Source of the DNA: Anaerolineae bacterium CG2_30_64_16
Lineage (GTDB): Bacteria > Chloroflexota > Anaerolineae > CG2-30-64-16
Direction: 5' to 3'
NCBI GenBank assembly: GCA_001871755.1
Contig: MNXL01000126.1
Location: forward strand, 1-8,081
Length of the DNA stretch: 8,081 nucleotides
Positions within the stretch are counted from its first letter, which is position 1, and each line of letters opens with the position of its first letter. A program made the position numbers and the translations under genes. A model generated the notes under the pieces. That model was not told the DNA's origin. It saw only the letters and a list, made by a program, of their open reading frames with translations, and did not search any database. Shown piece after piece: positions 1-6,374 of this stretch.

Positions 1-717
1 ATCCAGGGCAAGGGCGCCTATCACTTCATTGACTCGGCCGAGGAAATGGACCGGGTGTTTCGAGATGAGCCCCTGGGCCTGATCCAGAAGGCCGCCGGCG
101 AGGTCTCCATCGTGTTTCGACTCGGAGAGGGCGTGCGACTCGTGGCTCTGACCGGATATGAGGGTGAGCCACCCGCCGGGCCGGTGCAAGTTCGCCTGCG
201 CGACACGGGCACGGGCGAGAGTCAGGTGCTGCTGGCGCGGCTACAAGCCGACCCGGGGCGGACCGGCCAGCGTGTGCTGGCCACTGTCGAGCTGCGCTAC
301 ACCGATCTCTTTGCCCAGCGCCAGGAGACCATCACGCTGCCGGTCTACGTCGATGTCAGCACGGCGAGCGGTTACGATCCGCTCTGGGATCTGGAGGTGC
401 TGCGCAACGTCACCATCCAACGCACGGCCGAGGGGTTGCGGGAGATCGATCAGTTGTATCAGGCACAGCGTTATCAGGCGGCCTGGGATGTGGCGTACCA
501 ACTGGAACAGCGCCTGCGCGAGGTGGCCCGCCTGACGGGCGAGGAGCAGATGGCCAAAGACGCGGACCTGATGCGATCGTACCAGGCGACACTCGCCCGC
601 TGGGTCGAAACCCAAACCGGTCGCCCGCCGCTCAGCCTGGAACAGCCGGAACCAACCAGGTTCTACCGCAGACGAGAGGTCGCGACGCCGGCCGTGCCGG
701 TGATAGAGGTGAAGTAA
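1..717 (+). CDS. vWA-domain protein, C-terminal part (5' end outside window)
   Basis: The frame is open from base 1 and ends with TAA, giving 238 visible residues. The ATG at 46 is an internal methionine, because the preceding codons read as the typical end of a vWA domain (KGAYHFIDSAEEMDRVF). In bacterial vWA proteins of the Ca-activated chloride channel/YfbK type, this segment precedes the last helix of the vWA fold. A beta-rich region follows at about residues 35-120 of the visible part (VSIVFRLGEGVRLVALTGY, then ATVELRYTD and ETITLPVYVDV). A helical tail at about 135-205 and a charged, Pro-rich end complete the protein. The metal-binding MIDAS motif (DxSxS) would lie upstream and cannot be checked. 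The family binds divalent metal and mediates protein-protein contacts; the partner is unknown. The gene converges on the minus-strand gene ending at 1003. Family placement is good, specific function unknown. Confidence 0.8.
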   Translation: MQGKGAYHFIDSAEEMDRVFRDEPLGLIQKAAGEVSIVFRLGEGVRLVALTGYEGEPPAGPVQVRLRDTGTGESQVLLARLQADPGRTGQRVLATVELRYTDLFAQRQETITLPVYVDVSTASGYDPLWDLEVLRNVTIQRTAEGLREIDQLYQAQRYQAAWDVAYQLEQRLREVARLTGEEQMAKDADLMRSYQATLARWVETQTGRPPLSLEQPEPTRFYRRREVATPAVPVIEVK

Positions 718-729
718 AGGCAACGGATG

Positions 730-744
730 GAAAACGGATAAACG
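730..744 (+). repeat. 15-bp direct repeat, copy 1
   Basis: GAAAACGGATAAACG occurs here and again, identically, at 868-882, 138 bp away. Both copies are flanked by the related word ACGGATGG (at 723-730 before this copy, at 880-887 overlapping the second). These are short dispersed intergenic repeats with no visible coding role. Confidence 0.7.
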
Positions 745-826
745 TGTACTGGTCAGCGAGATATTGCAGCTAAGAAACTGACGAAACAGCGACACGAGGC
801 CTCTTTTGCGCCGGGAATGAGCCTGA

Positions 827-844
827 ATCAGCGCCCTGGCTGAT
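827..844. terminator. Weak hairpin between convergent genes
   Basis: ATCAGC (827-832) and GCTGAT (839-844) form a 6-bp stem with a 6-base loop, about 110 bp after the stop of the vWA gene. No T-tract follows on either strand, so it is at best a weak or factor-assisted terminator and may be chance. Confidence 0.25.
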
Positions 845-867
845 GCACCATGTCATTGACCAATACA

Positions 868-882
868 GAAAACGGATAAACG
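868..882 (+). repeat. 15-bp direct repeat, copy 2
   Basis: This is an identical second copy of the 730-744 repeat, followed directly by CGGATGG-type sequence. Just downstream, 894-910 (GGCAAGCAGGCAAATGG) looks like a degenerate inverted copy of the 16-bp unit that forms the array at 925-1006. The whole 718-1002 stretch holds repeats and no convincing gene. Confidence 0.7.
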
Positions 883-924
883 GATGGCGAATTGGCAAGC
901 AGGCAAATGGTCCAACCGATTGGT

Positions 925-1006
925 CCTTGTCTACTTGCCTCCTTGTTTACTTGTCTACTTGCCTCCTTGTCTACTTGCCTCCCTGTCTACTGGCCTCCTT
1001 GTCTAC
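925..1006 (+). repeat. 16-bp-unit tandem array overlapping a gene's stop codon
   Basis: The unit CCTTGTCTACTTGCCT is seen intact at 925-940 and 965-980. Variants are at 981-996 (two changes) and 951-964 (first two bases missing). Truncated 10-base copies are at 941-950 (one change) and 997-1006. There are no unique spacers, so this is not a CRISPR array. The last unit contains CTA at 1003-1005, which on the minus strand is the TAG stop codon of the neighbouring gene. Confidence 0.9.
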
Positions 1007-2712
1007 TCAACCCTCGCCGTATACCCCAACTCCTCCAGCGCCTTGAGCAACCTGGGCAGATCGGCGTCGCTGACCAGGACGGCCTGTGCCGAGAGCAGGT
1101 CGCCGAGCAGGGGCGCGATCACGGGATCGCCGCGCAGGGCCGCGAGGGTGCTGGCGTCCTCCACCCGCAACACCGCGCCCCTGCTGATCCGCACTGCGCC
1201 GCCGTGCTGATCCCACCGCGCCAGCCCGGCCGCGACGCGCGCCGGCACATGTCCTCCGGTCGCCCGTTGGAGAAAGCCCAGGATTGCCTCCGCCTTCACC
1301 CCGGACGCCCGCGCCCGGGCCAGGCTGCCGCGGGTGATGCGATGGCGGGTCGGCTCCCCCAGCTCGTGCCGGCCTGGAACCGGCTCCGTGAAGCGCAGCA
1401 GGCGAAAACGGTCGAGCAGCGGCAGCCACAGCGGCGCGCTGATGCTGAAGTCATCCGCCACGGTCAACCGGGCCGGCCGCGGCAGCTCCGGTGGGGTTGT
1501 CCCCGCCAGCCAGGCCGCGCCGAACGGTGTCAACTGGAAGGAGGTGATCTGCCCATCTTCCGCCAGGCCCAGCGCCACCGCGCCCAGCCAGAACAGCGGC
1601 CCCTGGATCAAGAACGCGACCAGCCGGCCCTCGACATCATCCCATGACTCGAACCCGGAGAGGTACCGGTCGCTTGCCCTTTCGCGCAGATACCAGCCAG
1701 TGTAATTGCCGTCCGGCCGCTGGAAGTCGGGGTTGGCCACCTTGACCCACGCCACCAGATCGGCGATAGCGTACCAGTCGTCCGCGGGCAGCCCATGCAG
1801 AAGACCCAAGATCGCGCGGCGGGCGAGCAAGGGATCGTTGCGCCAGACCCCCTCGACCTGTAACGCGGGGATGTGGCGTAGATCGTTCCAGCCGGACCCG
1901 CCGGCCGCCAGGTCTGTGCTGTCCCGCCACGCGACAAACAACGCGCTGATCCCCTCCCACGGCATCGTCCGCAGCCACGCGGTCGAAGCCGCGGCCTCGA
2001 CGGTCAGCCGCCCGCCGGCCGTGGTCAGCCAGCCACGTTCCCGCGCCAGGGTAATCATCAGAACGAATCGGGCTGCGTCCTGAATCAACAAGCCGTCCTG
2101 AAGGCGCTCGCGATCCGCCGGCTGCAACTGGCCAGCCCTGTCCACGCGCGGCGGCGTCTCCCGGATCGCGGCCAGAAGCCCGCACAGGTCGACGGCCAGC
2201 GTGTTGAACGTCTGCCGCACGCGGGCCGGGGGCTGCGTCGGAGCCAGGGAGGGCGGTCGGGGGGCCGTGGCCGCTGGCGTGGAGGGCGCAGGTGGCGGCA
2301 ACAGATCGTCCGGGATGTAGATGTACTCGGCCGGCCCCTCCCCCAGGTCCGCGAACGCCCGGAAGATCAGGCCGCGATACCACAGCTCCTCGACCGGGCT
2401 ATCGGGGGAGCGCCAGAGCTGCTCGCGTTCGAGTTTGCCTGGGCCAACCGGCCGGATTACGCCGAACCGACGGGTGAACACGGGGGTCTTCATCCGGCCG
2501 CCGGCCGCGGCCAGGCCACGCCAGGCGTCTAGCGCCGCGGGGGAACAGCTCGCCAGGGCTGTTTCAGTGACCGCGGGCTCGGCCAACTGCGCGGCCAACT
2601 GCGCGGCCGCGTCAGACCGGACGTTGGTGGTCAGGTCGACCCCGCGCAGCTCGGCGATGCCTCGCAGCATCGCGAGGGAGTGGTCGTTGAGGCTGGGGAG
2701 CAAGGTGCGCAT
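1003..2712 (-). CDS. XPB-N/helicase-associated domain protein, no motor domain
   Basis: The product has 569 residues. The chosen start is the ATG at 2712-2710, preceded by a purine-rich GAGAG about 9 bases upstream; a longer frame to 2781 lacks this. The N-terminal region (about 1-140) has the pattern of bacterial helicase-associated proteins: MKTPVFTRRFGVIRP, then SPVEELWYRGLIFRAF, then AEYIYIPDDLLPP. A Pro/Ala-rich linker follows at about 139-165. A helical middle leads to a winged-helix-like segment around 365-403 (LFWLGAVALGL, FQLTPFGAAWL). Residues about 415-569 resemble the XPB N-terminal/Helicase_C_3 domain (HRITRGSLARARASG, EAILGFLQRATGGHVP). No Walker A or DEAD/DEAH motif is present, so it is not itself a helicase. 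Function is unknown, with a nucleic-acid-linked role inferred. Its TAG stop comes from the tandem array at 925-1006. Confidence 0.75.
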   Translation of the reverse strand: MRTLLPSLNDHSLAMLRGIAELRGVDLTTNVRSDAAAQLAAQLAEPAVTETALASCSPAALDAWRGLAAAGGRMKTPVFTRRFGVIRPVGPGKLEREQLWRSPDSPVEELWYRGLIFRAFADLGEGPAEYIYIPDDLLPPPAPSTPAATAPRPPSLAPTQPPARVRQTFNTLAVDLCGLLAAIRETPPRVDRAGQLQPADRERLQDGLLIQDAARFVLMITLARERGWLTTAGGRLTVEAAASTAWLRTMPWEGISALFVAWRDSTDLAAGGSGWNDLRHIPALQVEGVWRNDPLLARRAILGLLHGLPADDWYAIADLVAWVKVANPDFQRPDGNYTGWYLRERASDRYLSGFESWDDVEGRLVAFLIQGPLFWLGAVALGLAEDGQITSFQLTPFGAAWLAGTTPPELPRPARLTVADDFSISAPLWLPLLDRFRLLRFTEPVPGRHELGEPTRHRITRGSLARARASGVKAEAILGFLQRATGGHVPARVAAGLARWDQHGGAVRISRGAVLRVEDASTLAALRGDPVIAPLLGDLLSAQAVLVSDADLPRLLKALEELGYTARVE

Positions 2713-2734
2713 GGATACGGACTCTCTTTTCCTT

Positions 2735-2762
2735 ATCGTACCACGAATCGGTCCATTCCCAA
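2735..2762 (-). promoter_or_regulatory. Candidate extended -10 promoter for the XPB-N-like gene
   Basis: On the minus strand, TTGGGA (2762-2757) lies 16 bp from TACGAT (2740-2735). A TGG just before the -10 gives an extended -10 (TGn) motif. Start of transcription would fall near 2728, about 15 bases before the ATG. Both hexamers match the consensus at four of six positions, so this is a moderate guess. Confidence 0.3.
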
Positions 2763-2785
2763 ACATTACGGAGTTGATCACGGGC

Positions 2786-2800
2786 GGCGCACACTGCGCC
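2786..2800. promoter_or_regulatory. Palindrome abutting a -35 box (candidate operator)
   Basis: GGCGCA (2786-2791) and TGCGCC (2795-2800) form a perfect 6-bp inverted repeat around CAC. It ends exactly one base before the TTGACA -35 hexamer at 2801. Such a placement suits a repressor or activator site. No family-specific match is recognised. Confidence 0.35.
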
Positions 2801-2829
2801 TTGACAGGACCGGGCGCTGGCGCTATTAT
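2801..2829 (+). promoter_or_regulatory. Strong sigma-70-type promoter for the DUF1232 gene
   Basis: TTGACA at 2801-2806 is a perfect -35 box. TATTAT at 2824-2829 matches five of six bases of the -10 consensus, and the spacer is exactly 17 bp. Transcription should begin near 2836, leaving a leader of only about 18 bases. The purine-rich AGAGAGAGA at 2838-2846, 7 bases before the ATG at 2854, can serve as the ribosome binding site. The spacer also contains GGCGCT twice in tandem (2813-2824). Confidence 0.8.
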
Positions 2830-2853
2830 CTTGTATCAGAGAGAGATAGTGAT

Positions 2854-3228
2854 ATGAAAAGCCAACAGAGGGAAACAACCCCGCGGCAAAACCAGGCGAG
2901 CCTGCTGGTTGAACTGGTCCGCAACGGGCGGCTGGTGTGGCGGCTGCTCAGGGACGCGCGCGTGGCGACGGCGACCAAACTGCTGATCCCTGGCCTGGTC
3001 GGCGCCTACCTGCTCTGGCCCGTGGACTTACTGCCTGACGTGATCCCGTTTCTGGGCCAGATCGATGATTTGGTGCTGCTGGCGTTGGGGGCGAAGCTCT
3101 TCATTCAGTTGTGCCCCCCTGAGATCGTGCAGCAACACCGGACGGACCTGGCAGACCGCGCCAGCGCGTCGCGTTCGGCAGAGGTGGAGGGAGAGGTCGT
3201 GGACGGGGAGTATCGGGTGATCGAGTGA
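2854..3228 (+). CDS. DUF1232 (YkvA-type) small membrane protein
   Basis: The product has 124 residues. The ATG at 2854 is chosen because it lies just below the strong promoter and a GAGAGA-type ribosome binding site; upstream in-frame codons would precede the transcript. Residues about 41-83 contain the family hallmark: a hydrophobic stretch (LLIPGLVGAYLLW), PVDLLPDVIPFLGQIDD with its conserved Pro and paired Asp (D71, D72), then a second hydrophobic run (LVLLALGAKLFI). The N-terminus is polar and basic; the C-terminal 35 residues are acidic and probably disordered (EVEGEVVDGEYRVIE). The DUF1232 family is widespread in bacteria and has no established biochemical role; insertion in or at the membrane is inferred from the hydrophobic segments. 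The gene is divergent from the XPB-N-like gene and convergent with rimO, so it is probably transcribed alone. Confidence 0.85.
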   Translation: MKSQQRETTPRQNQASLLVELVRNGRLVWRLLRDARVATATKLLIPGLVGAYLLWPVDLLPDVIPFLGQIDDLVLLALGAKLFIQLCPPEIVQQHRTDLADRASASRSAEVEGEVVDGEYRVIE

Positions 3229-3235
3229 ACTGGAG

Positions 3236-3260
3236 GTGGCTCGGTGAGGACACCGGCCAC
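3236..3260. terminator. Strong hairpin between convergent DUF1232 and rimO genes
   Basis: GTGGC (3236-3240) pairs with GCCAC (3256-3260), and CGGTG (3242-3246) pairs with CACCG (3251-3255). This gives a 10-bp GC-rich stem with one bulged T (3241) and an AGGA loop. It begins 8 bases after the DUF1232 stop. No T-run follows on either strand, so if it terminates it does so without a U-tract, or it acts as a transcript-stabilising 3' stem. Confidence 0.5.
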
Positions 3261-3283
3261 AGCAAACATCTCGCCTAGAAAAA

Positions 3284-3310
3284 GAGTAACTATTACTCGT
3301 TACTCGTTAC
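3284..3310. repeat. TTACTCG tandem repeat with inverted copy, overlapping the rimO stop
   Basis: TTACTCG occurs twice in tandem, followed by a partial third copy TTAC (3293-3310). Immediately to the left, GAGTAA (3284-3289) is an inverted copy separated by CTA, giving a 6-bp perfect inverted repeat. Read on the minus strand, the tract encodes the last five residues of RimO (VTSNE) and its TAA stop (3295-3293). Confidence 0.8.
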
Positions 3311-4732
3311 CTTTTCCCCCATCAGATCATACTCCATCGCGCCGGTGATGCGCACCCGCGCCATCTGACCGGCCGGCAGCTCCCCTGGGATGACCACCAG
3401 GCCGTCCACCTCGGGCGCGTCGCGGTAGCTGCGGGCCAGCGCCACCGACTTCGTCTCCCCGCCCCCCCGACGCTGGAGGGAGTCGTCACCCTGCTGCTGT
3501 GGCCAGTCCTCTGACCGAACCGCGTTTTCATCAAGCTCCCCGTGCGCCTCCACCAACACATCCAAGACCCGGCCCACCTGCGCCTGGTTGCGCGCCAGCG
3601 AGATGCGTTGTTGAAGAGCCATCGCCCGCGCGTAACGCGCGGCCTTGACCGCTGCCGCGATCTGGTCGGGCATAGCCGCGGCTGGCGTGCCCGGCTCGGG
3701 GCTGAAGGTGAACACGCCAACCTTGTCGAACTGGATCTGTTCGAGGAACGCCAGCAGGCTGTTGAACTCTTCTTCGGTCTCGCCTGGCAAACCTACGATG
3801 AAGGTGCTGCGAAACGCTATGTCGGGCATGGCAGCGCGCAGCGCAGCAAACGTATCGAGCAGCTTATCGACGTTGCTGGGCCGGAACATCCGCTGCAGGA
3901 CGGCCGGGTGGCCGTGTTGCAGCGGGATGTCCAGGTAGTGACAGACCCGCGGGTCGCTCGCCATGACGTCGATCAGCCGTGGGGAGACGTGACTGGGATA
4001 CGCATACATCAAGCGCAGCCAGCGGAGCTCAGGCAGACGGTCGAGGATCGCTTGCAGCAGCGCCGGCAGCCCGTCAGCCTGGCCCAGATCGCGACCGTAA
4101 TCGGTGGTATCCTGTGCGATCAGGATGAGCTCCTGCGCGCCACTGGCAACCAGGGCCGCGGCTTCAGCCACGATGGCGGCCTGGGGCCGGCTGCGCAGCT
4201 TCCCTTTGATGCCCGGGATGGCGCAGAACGCGCAGGGCGCGTTGCAGCCGTCGCTGATCTTCAGGTAGGCGCTGCCCCCGATCACGGGTGGCCGCGGGGT
4301 TCGATCGAGGGGTGGCCGTTCGGGATCACCCAATAGCGTGTAGCGCTCGAAGCGCCGCCCACGCTTGCCGCCGCGCAGCCCCTGCACCAACGGTACGATC
4401 TCCATCCAACGCCGGGTGCTCAACAGGCCGTCGACGCCCGGTACCTCGGCCACGATGCGCGCGCCGGCGCGCTGCGCCATACAGCCGGCCGCGATCAGGG
4501 TTTGGCCGCGGCGTTTGGTGAGCGCCAGTTCTCGGAGCGCCGCCAGCGATTCGTCTTGGGCCGCGGCCAGAAAGCCGCAGGTGTTGACGATCAGCACGTC
4601 GGCCTCTTCTGGGACGGCCGTGCCGCGATAGCCGGCCCCGCCCAGCAGCATGGTCATACCTTCGCTGTCAACGGTGTTCTTGGGGCAGCCCAGGCTCAGC
4701 AAGTAGTAACGAAGTGCGGGTTGTCCGATCAA
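3293..4732 (-). CDS. rimO: Ribosomal protein S12 (Asp89) methylthiotransferase RimO
   Basis: RimO is a cytoplasmic radical-SAM enzyme that adds a methylthio group to an aspartate of ribosomal protein S12, using two [4Fe-4S] clusters and S-adenosylmethionine. The product has 479 residues. The start is a TTG, supported by GGGAG 7 bases upstream. The N-terminal UPF0004 domain shows C16 (LGCPKN), C52 (NTCGF) and C84 (AAGCMAQ), ligands of the auxiliary cluster. The radical-SAM domain has C163, C167 and C170 in CNAPCAFC, then LRSRP, YAYP, DIPLQHGHP and FIVGLPGETEEEF. A C-terminal TRAM domain follows (VGRVLDVLVEAHG, then RSYRDAPEVDGLVVIPG). The APEVDG TRAM sequence favours RimO over MiaB. It is longer than the usual 430-450 residues because of extra sequence at about 400-432. 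The final residues and stop come from a short tandem repeat. It probably has its own promoter in the 202-bp gap upstream. Confidence 0.93.
   Translation of the reverse strand: MIGQPALRYYLLSLGCPKNTVDSEGMTMLLGGAGYRGTAVPEEADVLIVNTCGFLAAAQDESLAALRELALTKRRGQTLIAAGCMAQRAGARIVAEVPGVDGLLSTRRWMEIVPLVQGLRGGKRGRRFERYTLLGDPERPPLDRTPRPPVIGGSAYLKISDGCNAPCAFCAIPGIKGKLRSRPQAAIVAEAAALVASGAQELILIAQDTTDYGRDLGQADGLPALLQAILDRLPELRWLRLMYAYPSHVSPRLIDVMASDPRVCHYLDIPLQHGHPAVLQRMFRPSNVDKLLDTFAALRAAMPDIAFRSTFIVGLPGETEEEFNSLLAFLEQIQFDKVGVFTFSPEPGTPAAAMPDQIAAAVKAARYARAMALQQRISLARNQAQVGRVLDVLVEAHGELDENAVRSEDWPQQQGDDSLQRRGGGETKSVALARSYRDAPEVDGLVVIPGELPAGQMARVRITGAMEYDLMGEKVTSNE
3437..3535 (-). other. Apparent low-complexity insertion at the RimO TRAM domain
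   Basis: RimO residues about 400-432, polar and rich in Gln, Gly and charged residues (ENAVRSEDWPQQQGDD, then SLQRRGGGETKSV), separate the first TRAM strand (DVLVEAHG) from the SYRDAPEVDG segment. In the family these are normally joined by roughly ten residues or fewer. The frame stays intact. The DNA includes a run of seven C (3462-3468) and a G/C-skewed stretch. Insert boundaries are estimates from memory of the family. Confidence 0.5.
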
Positions 4733-4739
4733 TGAATAT

Positions 4740-4744
4740 CTCCC
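4740..4744 (-). promoter_or_regulatory. Ribosome binding site deciding the TTG start of rimO
   Basis: On the minus strand, GGGAG (4744-4740) lies 7 bases before the TTG at 4732-4730. No ATG or GTG in this frame is better placed ahead of the conserved LLSLGCPKN motif. Confidence 0.65.
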
Positions 4745-4862
4745 ACGGGGTGCGATGGCCGGCCCGGGTCACTGTTGCGCTCGGGCAAAGACTCCCTGGC
4801 GCGGTTCAATGCCCCGGACACCTCCGACGATCAGTATGGGCTCATCTCGCCGGGTGATCCAA

Positions 4863-4877
4863 CGGGCGCGGAGCCCG
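4863..4877. terminator. GC-rich hairpin in the gap upstream of rimO
   Basis: CGGGC (4863-4867) and GCCCG (4873-4877) form a 5-bp stem with a 5-base loop, about 57 bases past the DUF4129 stop in the minus direction. No U-tract follows. It may help end the DUF4129 transcript, but GC-rich DNA makes such stems by chance. The rest of 4733-4934 shows no convincing gene; an open minus-strand frame there has no supporting motif. Confidence 0.22.
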
Positions 4878-4934
4878 CAAGCGCCTGCACCGCCACTGCG
4901 GCGCGACCGCGCGGTAAACCGGGACCGATAATGT

Positions 4935-6374
4935 CTATTCTGCACTCTCCGAGCGCTCCGCCCGGCGCACCTGGTGATAGTCGGCGCGCAGTTGCGCCAG
5001 CTCGGCGAAAGTGACCGGCCGCTCGCCATAGTGGACGCGCATGTACGCCGCGGTGATGCGGGCCAGCGCCTCCTCTTGACCGCTGAACGCCCGCGCCAGG
5101 GTGGGCAGGTAGTCGTCGGGCGGCTGGGCCGGGCGCCGGCCGTAGCCGCGGCGACGGGCCAGCCGGCACAGGTTGGCGTAGATGTTCTGGACGGAGACCG
5201 CGGCCAACAGTTGCCGGCTCACGCCGAAGCGCCGCACCAGCCCGGCCATGTCGCGCAGCGCCTGTGCGCCCCGGCCCAAGATCCCACTGCCAAAGGTCAC
5301 GGCTTCCGCCTCGGTCTCTTCGGCCTGTTCGCGCACCGTGCGGCCCCGCGTCTTGTCGAGGTAGAGCAGCAGGATGGCCACGCCCAGGACGACCCCGGCG
5401 CCGATCGCCAGCACGATGCCGGCCTGGCGCAACAGCTCCAGGAAACGGCTGGGATTCTCCTGGGTGAGCATCTGTTGCGCCTCTGCGGCCCCGACGATCG
5501 GGCTTTGGGGCGCCAACTCGATCCAGCCGGCCGCGAAGATCCGCTGCAACCACGCCAGGAGCCACTCCAGGATCGGCTCCAGCAGCCATTCGAGCGCGAT
5601 CAGCACCCGCACGAGCACGATCCGCAACAGCCGCCAGACCGGCGCGGTGATGCTCAGCGCTCGCCAGATTGCTTGCGCCGTATAACCTCCTGACAGCAGA
5701 GCCACCCCTCCCACGGTCGCGGCCACAGCGACCAGCAGTCCTCCCAGGCGGCGGCCGCTCAGCGGCGTGCCTGCGCTTTGGCTGTCGCCGGCTTTCTCGT
5801 GGATGCGCGCAATCGCGACCGCGAGCAGCCCCAGGGTGAAGTAGATCCAAAGCAGCCACGTCAGGTTCTGTCCGCTGACATAGGAGAAGATGCCGCCGCC
5901 CACGACCAACAGGAGCAGCCCCAGCCGGAAGTTCACCCCGACGCCGAAGAAGGTCACATCGCGGCTGGTGGCCACGGTCGCCCGCTGCCACAGGAACAGA
6001 TTGCCCCCAACCAATGCCAGAGCCGGCGGCAGCCCGGATTGCGGGACGAAAAGGGCATTGAATGCCGGGCCGAGCCAACGCATGTCGCCGCTGGGATGAT
6101 TCCAGAAGAGCGCCACCCCCAACAGCACCAGGCTGGTGAACGCCATCAGCCCCAGCGCGGTCAGGTGATAGCGGCCGAGTTCCAGGTCGGTGCGGCTCAG
6201 CAGTTCCAGGGCCAACGTCCAGGCTACCAGCGCGGCCAGGAGCAGGAGATAGGCCCACCCGACCGACGCGCGCGCCGGCCGGTAGACCAGGAGCCAGAAG
6301 GGGGTGAACCAGGCGACCTCCATGCCGGCCAGGCAAAAGAAGACGAGACTCACGCGGCGGTTGGTGAGCAACAT
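4935..6374 (-). CDS. Multi-pass membrane protein with C-terminal DUF4129 domain
   Basis: The product has 479 residues. The ATG at 6374 overlaps the TGA of the upstream DUF58 gene by one base (TGATG) and follows a G-rich ribosome binding site. An open frame continues far upstream but only as a shadow of DUF58. About eight hydrophobic segments are visible, roughly at 9-31, 38-58, 70-91, 113-129, 150-167, 171-190, 211-232 and 317-339. An amphipathic Trp/Leu-rich stretch lies at 247-283 (LEWLLEPILEWLLAWLQ). A cytosolic-looking linker precedes a DUF4129-type domain at about 396-467: NIYANLCRLARRRGYGR, then PPDDYLPTLARAF and ITAAYMRVHYGE. In known relatives DUF4129 sits at the end of transglutaminase-like membrane proteins. 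Here no Cys-His-Asp transglutaminase core is present, so this is a stand-alone form. It is almost certainly translated together with the DUF58 gene. Role unknown; cell-envelope function is inferred. Confidence 0.8.
   Translation of the reverse strand: MLLTNRRVSLVFFCLAGMEVAWFTPFWLLVYRPARASVGWAYLLLLAALVAWTLALELLSRTDLELGRYHLTALGLMAFTSLVLLGVALFWNHPSGDMRWLGPAFNALFVPQSGLPPALALVGGNLFLWQRATVATSRDVTFFGVGVNFRLGLLLLVVGGGIFSYVSGQNLTWLLWIYFTLGLLAVAIARIHEKAGDSQSAGTPLSGRRLGGLLVAVAATVGGVALLSGGYTAQAIWRALSITAPVWRLLRIVLVRVLIALEWLLEPILEWLLAWLQRIFAAGWIELAPQSPIVGAAEAQQMLTQENPSRFLELLRQAGIVLAIGAGVVLGVAILLLYLDKTRGRTVREQAEETEAEAVTFGSGILGRGAQALRDMAGLVRRFGVSRQLLAAVSVQNIYANLCRLARRRGYGRRPAQPPDDYLPTLARAFSGQEEALARITAAYMRVHYGERPVTFAELAQLRADYHQVRRAERSESAE

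Noticed and set aside
241..795. Minus-strand open frame of 184 codons
   Set aside because: It is antisense to the vWA gene, whose frame has clear protein-like composition and family motifs.
796..807. GAGGCCTC followed by TTTT as an intrinsic terminator
   Set aside because: The palindrome has no loop, so it cannot fold into a usable stem; the T-run alone is not enough.
925..1006. Possible CRISPR array
   Set aside because: The units are directly adjacent and only 16 bp long, with no unique spacers and no cas genes nearby.
892..1647. Plus-strand open frame through the tandem array
   Set aside because: The array happens to lack plus-strand stops. The translation is a repetitive Leu/Cys peptide followed by an antisense shadow of the XPB-N-like gene.
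3542..4336. Plus-strand open frame of 264 codons
   Set aside because: It lies antisense to the well-supported rimO gene and shows no recognisable motif or ribosome binding site.
4769..5029. Small minus-strand frame covering the gap upstream of rimO
   Set aside because: Half of it overlaps the DUF4129 gene, it has no recognised motif, and its composition is typical of GC-rich non-coding frames.
4831..6336. Minus-strand open frame of 501 codons
   Set aside because: It is Arg/Gly/Ala-rich low-complexity translation in another frame of the DUF4129 gene, with no domain signal.
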